From Tenrec ecaudatus (Eukaryota > Chordata > Mammalia > Afrosoricida > Tenrecidae): a DNA stretch of 64,000 bases. The first letter of the stretch is position 1; the number at the start of each line of letters is the position of its first letter. The stretch covers positions 147,661,525 to 147,725,524 of the forward strand of contig NC_134539.1 of the NCBI RefSeq assembly GCF_050624435.1, read 5' to 3'. This document shows positions 54,109 through 63,655 of this stretch, piece by piece. The notes beneath the pieces are model-generated. The model saw only the letters and a program-made list of their open reading frames with translations, was not told the DNA's origin and ran no database searches. The position numbers were made by a program, and so were the translations under genes.

Positions 54109-55591
54109 TTTTTAAAAAGATAATTTTATTGGGGACTCTTACAGCTCTTATAACAATTCATACATCAATTCTGTCAAACATATTTGTACATATGTTGCCA
54201 TCATTATTTTCTAAACATTTACTTTCTATTGAGCCCTTGGTTTTAGTTCCTCTCTTTCCCTCCCACCCCCCTCCCACCCTTGTGATCCCTTAATAAATTA
54301 TAAATTATTATTATTTTCATATCTTACTCTGACCGCTGTGTCCCTCCACCCACGGTTTCTGTTGCTTGTTCCCCTTGGGGTGGCGGTGGTTCTGTGTTGA
54401 TCATTGTGGTCAGTTCCCCTTTCCTCCTCTCTTCTCCCCACCTTCCCTCTTCCCACCTGGTATTGCTACTCCCATTTCTGTTCCTGAGGGGCTTATCTGA
54501 CCTGGATTCTGTGTGTCGTGAGCTCTTATCTGTACCGGTGTACATGCTCTGGTGTAGACTGCAGTGCAAGGCAGGACTGGGGTCATGATAGTGGGGGGTG
54601 AGGAAGCCTCAAGGAACCAGAGGAATATTATGTGTTTCATCATTGGTGCTATACTGCACCCTGGTTGACTCATCTCTTCCTTGTGACCCTTCTGTGAAGG
54701 GATGCCCCATTTTCTGCAGATGGGTTTTGGGTCTCTGCTGCTCCAACCTCCCCCTCCACCGCCCCTCCTTCTCAACAATATGGTTTTTGTTTGTTTGTTA
54801 TTTTGGGTCTTCTGATGCTTGTTACCCGATCCCATTGATACCTCAGGATTACACAGGCTAGTGTGCTTTTTCCATGTGGGCTTGTTTCTTTTGTGTTAGA
54901 TGCCCCCTTATTTAACTTCAAGCCTGTAAGACTTCAGATGCTACATCTTTGGATAGCCAGGCACCATCAGCTTTCTTCACCACATTTGCTTGTGCACCCC
55001 TTTTGCCTTCAGCGATCATGCTGGGAGAGTGAGCATCACAGAATGCCAGGTTATTAGAACAAAGTGTTCTTGTGCTGAGGCAGGGCTTGAACAGAGGCCC
55101 AAAGTCTGTCCAGTACCTCAATGTATTGTCATATAAATATACGCACATACACCAATACCTCTATTTTTATGAATTCATGTATTTACATATGTACACACCA
55201 ATGTTTATGCCTCTATCCATAGCTTTGCTTAGTAGATCTTTCCTCTGTTTCCTTTTACCTTCTTCCTGTCCCGCCATCACACTTGCCTTTCTTCTGCCTC
55301 TTAGTAATTCCTCTCAGCTAGATTGCTGTTACTCCAACACCCCCAGGAAATGGACGTCCTCCACCTTGTTGATTTTAATTCCCTAGCTCTTTCCCTGTTT
55401 ATGGCATTGTTTGCTCACTGATTCCTTCCCCCGCCTCTTCCTCCCCTCAAGTCCCTCCAGAACCATTGGTCTGTCCTGTTGCTTCTCCCGGAGCTGGCTT
55501 CCCCTGCCTAGTTCTTAATTTTCTGGTCTAACAGCAGGAGTGCCTGGTGGGTGATTCTACCAGAGTGCCATCTCGACTCCCCCTTCTCCCC
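54109..55591 (-). mobile_element. L1 3'UTR nested in an L1
   Basis: 1,483-bp antisense L1 from a T-run and GATAATTTTATTGGGGACTC to a pyrimidine-rich end (purine-rich in sense). TAGAGCTT flanks it on both sides (54101-54108 and 55592-55599). It aligns with 21400-22748 in complement. It retains 3'UTR only. Confidence 0.88.
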
Positions 55592-55967
55592 TAGAGCTTC
55601 ATCAATTTTGTTGATTTTAAGAATGATATTTTTGTTCCCTGTTGTCTTTCTATTTTCAGTGTCATAGATTTCAGTTCTTTCTTATATCCTTTGGGCTATA
55701 TCAATCTCCCAGCTGTTTTATATCCCCTCCCTCTTGTATCATTTTATTCTTCCCTTCTTCCAATTACAGGAACTTCCCATACTTCATAAAGGTGGTGGTA
55801 GCCACTGTAAGCTCCTCCTTGTTATGAGTTAATTACTTCAAGGCTGTGCTAGCATAAAAGTAATTTATAGTTCACCTTTCTCTTGGGCAGGGCATCTCCT
55901 CTGAATGTACTTTTCTGCTTCATTGTGTAAGAGCTAACCCCACCCCCAGCCCCCTCCTCCCCAAATC

Positions 55968-56158
55968 CCCACTGCCATCGAGTCCATTCTGACTCATAGC
56001 AACCTTAGAGGGCAGGGCAGAACTGCTCCCGTGGGTTCCAAGGCAGTAACTTTTTATATGAGTAGAAAGTCTTCCTCCCTGGGAGTGCTGGTGTTTTCAA
56101 ACTGCTGGCATTGTGGTTAGCAGCACAATTTGTAACCCGCTGCGCCACCAGGGTTCCT
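55968..56158 (-). mobile_element. AfroSINE, full length
   Basis: CCCCACTGCCATCGAGTCC, GGGCAGGGCAGAACTGCTCC and ACCCGCTGCGCCACCAGGG. Well preserved. Confidence 0.93.
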
Positions 56159-56564
56159 GTGCTGAGCTATGAGCCTCGTTCTTCCTCCTTACTGTGCATA
56201 CCCTGTGCTGCCTCCGTCCAGTCCAGGGAACGGCTCAAACTTTTTGTTGATACTGGGGCTTCTGTCAGAGTGCCTAAAGGAGGGGCTTCCTCTCCTTGCA
56301 TTTTTCCTGGCAAAGTTTTCGAGGTTGGCTTGGCGATTCCTACCATTCCTGGCCTGCCTCTTTCTGCCGTGCTGCACAGAATAAATAGCCCTGGACAGAG
56401 CTGCCTTCTCCTTGGATCTCTGTGTGTGGTCCCTCTGCTGGAGTTCTTTCCCTGCCAACGTGTCTCTGTGTTCGCCCCTCACTTGATGGACACACGTTCT
56501 GAAATCCGTGTGTGCTAGCCAGCACCATCTCACCTAGCCTTCCCGAGAAACCCAGCTGGCTGTC

Positions 56565-56645
56565 ATTTTTATGCTTGCTTTACAGTAAAGAACGGAGCCG
56601 TGCAAGGTTCAGCGACCTTTGCTCAAGCCAGGTGAGCGTAGCTTG
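56565..56645 (+). mobile_element. MIR fragment
   Basis: CTTTACAGTAAAGAACGGAG, GCAAGGTTCAGCGACCTTTG and GGAGCCAGAATGCCTGG follow MIR core order. Confidence 0.6.
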
Positions 56646-56736
56646 GTGGAGCCAGAATGCCTGGCTTCATAGTTGGGATTATATTATATTATATTATTCT
56701 TTTCATGACTGTTGTGTGATAGCCTGCTTTATTCCA

Positions 56737-56738
<2 letters not shown>

Positions 56739-56783
<45 letters not shown>
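56739..56783 (+). repeat. (TATC)n microsatellite
   Basis: About eleven TATC units. From 56820 to 57140 the sequence remains extremely A+T-rich (TATATA mixtures) with no gene or element. Confidence 0.95.
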
Positions 56784-56784
<1 letters not shown>

Positions 56785-57142
56785 ATCTCTCTGATTAGAT
56801 AACACACCTAAGACTTTCAAAATATATATATATATTTGAAATAAATATGTTTATATATAAATATATAATAGATCTGGTTTATTATATACTACTATACAAT
56901 ACTATTAAGTAATGTACACTACCATACATTATTGTATAATATTTATATATATTGTATTTTCTTGATATGTTTTATGACATATTGTTATATAATATATTCA
57001 TAAAGATATATCTTTGAAAGCCTTAGGTAAGTTATCTTACCATATATAGATGTATATATACCTACATATATACATGTGTATCTATATATGGAATAAAACA
57101 GTATATCACAAAAATACACATATAAATTATATATATGCCTTA

Positions 57143-57258
57143 GGCAAATTACCTCATCCCACTCTTCCACGATTCTCCTTGTGAAGGATGGGGTAGGAAG
57201 TAGTGTGTTGTTTTAAGGATTGGACGGGATAACATGGGCTAAGTGGCTAGCACAGCAC
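57143..57258 (+). mobile_element. MIR
   Basis: AGGCAAATTACCTCATCCCA, GGATTGGACGGGATAACATG and GGCTAGCACAGCACCTGGCC match the 3' half of MIR. Confidence 0.75.
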
Positions 57259-57367
57259 CTGGCCCCTTTTGACTTCTCAGTGGGGAGGAGCACTCAGTGT
57301 TCTGCTTTGATGGCGCCACTCTGGGGTGGAAGCGCTGGCACATCAACCCTAAGAGGCTGTCCTAGAG

Positions 57368-57841
57368 GAGCGGTTCTCAACCTGTGGGTCGCGACCCCTT
57401 TGGGGGGGTTGAATGACCCTTTTACAGGGGTCGTCTAAGACCATCAGAAAACATATATTTCTGATGGTCTTAGGAACCCGAGACACCGCTCCTCTGTCTG
57501 TCTCCAGGCGGGTCTACCCACATGCAGCTCTGCCCACCTATGAGTACCGGGCATGAAGACTGTTACCCATGCTGCACCATGCTTCAAGACAACATTTCAT
57601 TTATTTGTCATTAGAAATACATAGCTCACAATATATAGTGACATATTGTTTTGTGACTCATTGCTATGCTTGAATTATATTCAATTTGTAACAATGAAAA
57701 TACATCCTGCACATGACGATTCATCACGGGAGCAAACTGACAATGATGAAGTAGCAACGAAAATAATGTTATGGTGGGGGTCAGCACCACATGACGCACT
57801 GTCTGAAAGGGTCACGGCATGAGGAAGGTTGAGGACCGCTG
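57368..57841 (+). mobile_element. SPIN non-autonomous hAT, longest form
   Basis: GAGCGGTTCTCAACCTGTGG and GGTTGAGGACCGCTG ends, with AACAATGAAAATACATCCTG inside. It is 474 bp. Flanks TCCTAGAG and TCCTAGAA match at 7 of 8. It keeps a perfect 16-bp stem palindrome (57435-57450 with 57458-57473) that the shorter copies lack. No transposase frame. Confidence 0.95.
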
Positions 57842-57954
57842 TCCTAGAAGCTTATCAGACTGACGGATGGATGCTGGGGCTGATAGCTATGGCTCTGGAG
57901 CCCAGAAGCAGAGCCCTTTCCCCCTGAACTGAGGCTGAGAAGCCTTCAGGAGGG

Positions 57955-58095
57955 TCTTTGAGTTCCAATCTCACTTCTCCTTGAAGGGCTTTAAATTATA
58001 CTGTCTTGTCCAGCATCTGTCCTTCACATTAAAATTGAGATAAGAATGCCTCCCAGAATTATGAAAATTAAAGGTGATATTTGGTGTAAAGGAGC
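57955..58095 (+). mobile_element. MIR
   Basis: AAATTGAGATAAGAATGCCT then ATTATGAAAATTAAAGGTGA and TGTAAAGGAGCTAC have MIR 3'-half order. Confidence 0.65.
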
Positions 58096-58159
58096 TACAA
58101 GCCTTGTCCCTCCAAACAAGCAAAAGGAGCCCTCTGCTGCCATCATGTTGACTATCCTC

Positions 58160-58327
58160 ATGACGTCCCCATGTGGCTCTGAGTAGGACCGTGGGTGTTT
58201 TCTCAAGGACTGATTTGTCAAGAGAAGCTCACCAGGCCTTTCTTCCAAGGCACCTCTGGGTGGACTCAAGCTTCTAACTCTTGGGTTAGCAGTGGAGCAT
58301 GTTCACCATTTGTGCCACCAGGGCCTC
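58160..58327 (-). mobile_element. AfroSINE, long-body subfamily
   Basis: GCTCACCAGGCCTTTCTTCC, AAGGCACCTCTGGGTGGACT and TTGTGCCACCAGGGCC. Confidence 0.82.
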
Positions 58328-58774
58328 TTCCGTCACCCAAATATGTGCTTAACACCTAATGCCTAATCAAAGAGCGGCTCTTCCAACAATAGCCAAAGAC
58401 TGGGGTGTTCACGGAGCATTATAAATACGTACTTGCAAGAATAAACAGAAAGCTGGTTGTTCATCTTATAAAAACAAAACAAAAAACCAAACCAACCCTC
58501 AGTGACCTTGGGAATAACTTTGGCCTTCCAGGGAAAGTGTTTTGTAATAAGCTTGGCTCTCTCCCCAGAGGACATTGAGGTCACCTCCCACATTTAAACT
58601 GCTGTAGAATCTCCGTGCCCCAGAAAACTAATGCACCCAGCGCTGGTCAGGACACACGGCCGACTCACCAAAGCTGAGCTGTTAGTCTTGGCCTCCTTGC
58701 TTGATGCTTTTGGCCAACTTGATGAGCCCAAGGGCCCCGGGCTTGGGCGGGTGGATCAGTTTCATCAGAGGCAG

Positions 58775-58895
58775 ACCTGGGTGTTGGGAGCAAGTTGCTT
58801 AGATTCCATCAGCCTTGGGTTAGAGTCATCGCTTTGCCACTTGCCAGCATTTAAACTGGAGCAAGCTTGTTAAATGAAACGGTTTCTCATCGGGG
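58775..58895 (+). mobile_element. MIR
   Basis: GAGTCATCGCTTTGCCACTT then GAGCAAGCTTGTTAAATG fits the MIR segment GCTCTGCCACTTAC followed by GGCAAGTTACTTAA. Other parts of 58328-59189 hold MIR-like words near 59085-59140 and nothing else recognised. Confidence 0.55.
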
Positions 58896-59189
58896 TGGAC
58901 TCAAACATGGGAATAAGGACACCCACTGTGTATGGGTTTCTGTTCTTGTTTCTGTGCAGGAGAAGGGGTTAGTAAAAGTGACACAGCTAAGAAGATGCTT
59001 CACACAGTCCTTTCGCTATGTCCTTCCCTCCGGAAGGAAGATGAAAATTCAGGAGACCCATGGTGTATGTTCTGCTCTGTTTTTGGGTTCCTGGCTCCGG
59101 GAAATCAACAGACTTGTCTGAGCCTCATTTTTCTCAGTTTGGAAGATAGAGTGGTCCCTTGATATGAGGCACAGTTATAATGCAAGTTT

Positions 59190-59358
59190 GGGTGCTTGGT
59201 GGGACACACGGTTGGTATGCTTGCCAGCTGCCCTGAAGGTTGGCATTGAAAATCCACCCAGAAGTGCCTTGAAAGAAAAGCTTGGTGATTTATTTCTGCA
59301 AAAAAAACAGCCATTGGAAATCCATGGCGTGGCCACTGCTTGATGGTAATTGGTTTTA
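59190..59358 (+). mobile_element. AfroSINE, long-body subfamily
   Basis: AAAATCCACCCAGAAGTGCC, GAAAGAAAAGCTTGGTGATT and the tail TGGTAATTGGTTTTATAA. From 59359 to 59736 nothing was placed. Confidence 0.78.
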
Positions 59359-59736
59359 TAAGGCCAGGCTGGATGGACCATGGTCAGCAAACTTCATTTT
59401 CTGGTCAAAGGCCAGATAATTAGTATCTTGGTGTCCTCTGTCACAGAGTCTTTGCTGTGTGCTTTTTCACAACTCTTTACCTTTGCACAAGTCATTCTTA
59501 GCTCAGTCACAAGCTGCAAGCAACCAGGGCTATGGAATATTGCAGCAATAGACCGGGCAGGACCTTTCTCAATGTGCTCAGAAGGTGAACAGTGAATCAG
59601 ATACATAGCCCTAAGTGACTAGTCGGCTTCCTGTTGTCCCATATTTCTACGTAACTTTAGGATGCCAAGGAATTTTTAGATTGTTTGTATTCACCACAGG
59701 TTTCAAACGATATTGTCTTCAAATAAGAGTGTCTTC

Positions 59737-60145
59737 CTTTGCGATCATTGTTAGTGTCCGATGCGGACAGTAGTGCTGTCACTGGGCTAGTCCATCTCCT
59801 TGAAGGTCGTCCTCTATTTCTCTGGCCCTCCACTTCACCATGCCGGATGTCCTTCTCTAGGGACTGGCCCCTCTTGATACCGTATCCAAAGGACAGGAGG
59901 AGACGTCTCATCATCCTCGTTGGCAATCCAGTTGTCCATCTTCCAAAATGAGATTTGCTCCTTATTCTGGAAGGCCATTAGGGTAATCAGGATCATTTGC
60001 CAATTACATACGTTATTCAAAGCATCCCTTCTCTGGTCTCCCTTTTTCACGGTCCAGGTTTTGCAGGCTACGAGGCAATGGAAAATCCCAGGACTTGGGA
60101 CAGGTGTGCTTCCTCCTGAAACTGACATCTTGGGTCTTTAGCACC
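59737..60145 (-). pseudogene. RTE/BovB-like LINE, C-terminal part
   Basis: Minus-strand frames give TWTVKKGDQRR, MRRLLLSFGYGIKRGQSLEKDI and GEVEGQRNRGRPSRRW. These are the conserved SWTVKK block and the C-terminal GKIEGxRxRGRxxxRW block of RTE/BovB reverse transcriptases. Frameshifts divide them. 60020-60145 retains 5'-ward sequence. Confidence 0.85.
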
Positions 60146-60224
60146 TTAAACAGGTGGTCTTATGGCACAATCAGTGCTACATGAAAGTGAAAATGAAAGA
60201 CAAGTAGCCTTTGGAAATTTCCCA

Positions 60225-61238
60225 CTCACTGCCCTCTGGTGCACAGCCACTCGGCAGGACAGAGTAGAAATGCCCGTGAGGATTTCGGATACTGTAACCC
60301 AGGGGTGCTCACACTGTTTCAGCAGGTGAGCTACTTATAAAATGATCAACGGCTACGAAAATGCGAAATGTGCACTTATTTTTATTTATTTATTACATTT
60401 ATTCATAAATGCATGGAGGATTCTTAATATGCACAATGTATGTTTATGGACCTTGCATAACCGCATGAGTCCGTATTGCACAACACGATTAACTCTGTAC
60501 ATTTTTGTCATTATCTGAGTTGACTCTGATGACTTGCACTGAATGGAATGAGCCAGCGATGCATAGTCTGGACAGTAAGCAGCTGCTGACAGCCAGCCTC
60601 AAGCACACTTCCAAATGATTTAATGATCTTGATGTGGGAAAAGGCTGACTCACATCAATAAGTAGAGCCGTATAATGCAGTCAAGGAGGTAGCACGTTTT
60701 CTCATGTTTGGGTACTTTCCCTCTGCGAGTAAGTTCTAGAACTGTCCCTGCACTCTGGACTGCAGCTGACTGTCGGCTTGGAGTGTCAAAATCTCCCATT
60801 CCGTATGAAAGTGATACGTTTTTATCTTCTCACTTGGTCCAGCTCCCCAACTCAGTTTAATACCCTTTCTTAAGTTTAAGAGGAAAGAAAAACCAAGGTC
60901 TAAAAGTTGGCGATAACTTCCCTTATCAGTTTTGCTGCACTTGGCACAGTTGTTTGCGCATGCGCTTGACACCTAAGATCGCGTCTGATTGACTGCGCTG
61001 TGTATCAGTTAAGTGACGGGATTGATGATAGGCTTACGTCTATTTTTTATAATGCCATGCGATCTACCACACTACATTTGCTATCGACTAGATCGCAATG
61101 GACATTTTGAACACCCCTGTGATAACTCTTCATGGGAATGGGAAGCCTCATCTTTCTCCCTCGGAGCGACTGGTGGTTTCAAACTGTTGACCTTGCAGTC
61201 AGCAGCCCAATGCATAATCCACTATGCCACCAATGCTC
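60225..61238 (-). mobile_element. AfroSINE interrupted by a hAT element
   Basis: Left CACTCACTGCCCTCTGGTGC to ATACTGTAACC. Right GATAACTCTTCATGGGAATG to ACTATGCCACCAATGCTCC. The SINE order is continuous when the hAT is removed. Confidence 0.8.
60300..61119 (-). pseudogene. hAT transposon deletion derivative with transposase ends
   Basis: The ends CAGGGGTGCTCACACTG and GAACACCCCTG are short inverted repeats. Flanks CTGTAACC and TGATAACT share TAAC at the same place. On the minus strand a 78-codon frame (60736-60972) includes YRQLLDLGFSFLLNLRKG and FHTEWEIL, like the start of Charlie-type hAT transposases. Then about 60605-60718 gives KYPNMRKRATSLTALYGSTY, a stop, and CESAFSHIKIIKS, the hAT C-terminal dimerisation block. 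The middle, including the DDE core, is missing. It is not functional. Confidence 0.82.
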
Positions 61239-61239
61239 C

Positions 61240-61287
61240 AAACTCATTGCCATTGAAACCATTCTGACTCATAGTAATCTGATAAAC
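61240..61287 (-). mobile_element. AfroSINE 3' fragment
   Basis: CTCATTGCCATTGAAACC then TCTGACTCATAGTAATC. Only the tail end is present. Confidence 0.65.
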
Positions 61288-61397
61288 ATTTAAGAAGGGG
61301 AAATAAAAATTTTAGAAATTCGATTCCTTTGGAAAGCTTTTCTGAAGACTGAGTCCCTGCTCAGGAACATAAATTACAAAAACAAGCAAACAAATAA

Positions 61398-61398
<1 letters not shown>

Positions 61399-61441
<43 letters not shown>
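61399..61441 (+). repeat. (TG)n microsatellite
   Basis: About 21 TG units. The neighbouring 61291-61398 and 61442-61706 hold no recognised feature. Confidence 0.97.
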
Positions 61442-61445
<4 letters not shown>

Positions 61446-61717
61446 GCCAGCCCTTAGTCTTACATTAATAGAGAAAGACTCTGAGTATCTTGCCCATATT
61501 CAGGGGTTTTTGAGGTGAGAGCTGGTTTGGTATTAAAACCATAAATTCATTTTAATGCCTGTTTGTAGCCTTAGTTCTTTCATATTATTTAGGACATTTT
61601 GGAAGAAGGGGTCGAACAGAACAAGCCGAGTTGGGGGACAATATCCTTGGTGAGGAGTTTCTTCCCTCCCCCTTGCCTCTCTTCCCCTCCCCTATTCATT
61701 TTCCTTTTCATTTGTAT

Positions 61718-61969
61718 TTTTTAAATCATTTTATTGGGGGCTCATACAACTCTTATCACCATCCACCCATCCATCCATTGTGTCAAGCACATTTGTACAT
61801 TTGTTGCCATCATCCTTCTCAAAACATTTGCTTTCTACTTGAGCCCTTGGGATCAGCTCCTCCTTTTTCCCCTCCCTCCCCGCCTCCCTTATGAATCCTT
61901 GATTGTTTATAAATTGTTATTATTTTGTCATGCCTTACATTGTCTGACATCTCCCTTCACCCATTTTTA
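61718..61969 (-). mobile_element. L1 insertion, 5'-truncated, short
   Basis: A 252-bp antisense L1 3' end (AAATCATTTTATTGGGGGCT to CCCTTCACCC). It is flanked by a perfect 11-bp duplication TTCATTTGTAT (61707-61717 and 61970-61980), so a well-preserved and probably young insert. 61981-62229 shows nothing clear. Confidence 0.92.
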
Positions 61970-62665
61970 TTCATTTGTATGGTTTAAAAAAACTTTTTGT
62001 TTTGAGTTAGGTGGGGCTTCATTTCAGATCATACTTCTGTATTCAACAACATAGGCAACTATCTAACGCCCCGGGAGCGCGCCCTCTTGTAGATTATCTT
62101 CCTCTTCGCCCAAGTTCACGTCTTCCTACCCCGTCGTCCACTAGTTCTCCTTCCCGCCACCCTCACCCAACCTCTCCTGTAACTACCAAAGTGTGTTCCT
62201 CTTGGGATAGAAACTTTTATCTTGAATTTTCACTTTTAGAGCAGTGTTCCCATATGATATTTGTCCTTTGATGATTGACCAATTTCTCTCACATATTCCC
62301 AAATCCATCTCGTCCAATAATGTTTCAGGTTCATCATTCTTCAGTGATGCGTAGTGTTCCATTGTTGGTATGTACCAGTTTATTTCTCCATTCTTCCACT
62401 GATGGGGTTTCAGCTGCTTCCGTAGTCTTGCTATTGTTGGCAGTGTTGTGATAACCAGGAGCGTGTGCATATCTTCTTGTGCTTGGTTCCTCATGGTATT
62501 TCTGTTCCTACTTGTTTGCGGGCACACCATATTGCTTTCCACAGTGGCTCTATCTGTTTATAGCCCCCACCAGCAATGTATGAGGATTCCAATCTCCCTG
62601 CTCCCTCGCCAGCATTTGTTATGTCCTGTTTTTCGACCTTTGCTATTGATGCTGGTGTGAGGTGA

Positions 62666-63114
62666 TGTGGGAGTTACATAATTGCACGTTAACTTGAAGA
62701 TTTATAAGGGTGTAGGGGTGGGGTTTAGCCTGTCAATCAGGTCACAGCCTGATGGTGGCTTCCTGTAGGTGTGGCTTTCTCATGAGGGCCCTGGGGACGT
62801 CCCCCTCTCTCTCTGCCTACACCTTTCTGCTAGTGGACCCCAGTTGCTGCCAGAGCCCTGGAGATGCATCCGCTGCCATTGGATCCACAAGACTTTGCAG
62901 CTGCTGGCCTGTGCTCTTTCGGCATTCTGCATCATTGCATGTGGTTGAGTGAGTTTGAAGAACAACTTATGGACGAGTATGAGAACTTATGGGCTTAAGT
63001 TGGACCGGGCTGGAATGCTTTCCTGATATATGATTACTTCTTGATATAAAGCTCTTTCTTTCACATCTGTGAGTGTCACTGGATTTGGTTCTCTAATCAA
63101 CCCGGCCTAACACA
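62666..63114 (+). mobile_element. Solo LTR, ERVL/MLT2-like, sense
   Basis: 449 bp, from TGTGGGAGTTACATAATTGC to CGGCCTAACACA, inserted in the L1 ORF2 fossil. GGTGA and GGTGG flank it (5 bp, one mismatch), as expected for ERVL. It is the only plus-strand copy of the family in the window. Carries a TATATGATTACTTCTTGATA stretch where the LTR promoter or poly-A region would be. Confidence 0.9.
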
Positions 63115-63545
63115 GGTGGTGTCTCATTGCTGTCTTGGCTGCATTTCCTGAATGGCTGGGGATCACAAGCATTTGTTCATGTTGGTGGCTACCTGGATGT
63201 CTTCCTCGGTGAATTGTCCATATCCTCCACCCATTTTGTAATCGCATTATTCCTATTTTCCTTGTGGCATTGCAATTCCCTATAGATTGTAGATATTAGT
63301 CCCTTGCCCAATACTTCGTTGCCCCCAAATCTGTGGGTTCTCTTTTTGCTCTTTTGAGGAAGTCTTATGATGTACATAAATGTCCTTGTTTAGGAGGCCC
63401 TGCCATCTAATTTGGCTTCTGCTTTGTGTGTTTGTGTGTGTTTGTGTGTTTCCTGCCTTATGTTAGTGTGTGTATGCCATGTATATGGCCCTTAAACGTT
63501 GTCCCGATTTTTTTCATGGATGATCTTTGTAGTTCCAGGGTAGGA

Positions 63546-63655
63546 TTTCTATTCCCATAAAGAGCTTGAAAACTCACAGGACAGTTCTACTCTGTCCAAT
63601 AGGATTGCTATGAGTCGGCATCAACTTAAGGACAGTGAGTTTGTTTGTTTGCTTG
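63546..63655 (+). mobile_element. AfroSINE 3' half inserted in L1
   Basis: ATTCCCATAAAGAGCTTG, CAGTTCTACTCTGTCCAATA, GAGTCGGCATCAACTTAAGG and a GTTTGTTTGTTTGC tail. Confidence 0.85.

Larger units (their letters stand above)
52660..55850 (-). pseudogene. Old L1 ORF2 fossil, interrupted
   Basis: Antisense L1 ORF2 in three blocks: 52660-53037 (GGGCATCCTTGCCTTGTC, TGCTTTTCTGCATCACTTGA, GTTGAACCAGCCTTGCC), 53599-54108 (AAAATTTTGTTGAAGATTTT, CATCTGGGACTGGC, GAATTGGTCCATTTATG) and 55592-55850 (ATCAATTTTGTTGATTTTAA). It covers parts of the reverse-transcriptase and following regions. It is interrupted by a MITE-like insert and by a younger L1, and has no continuous frame. Confidence 0.82.

Noticed and set aside
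62666-63114. Part of an endogenous retrovirus with genes
   Set aside because: It is a solo LTR. L1 sequence resumes directly on both sides, and no gag, pol or env similarity is attached.
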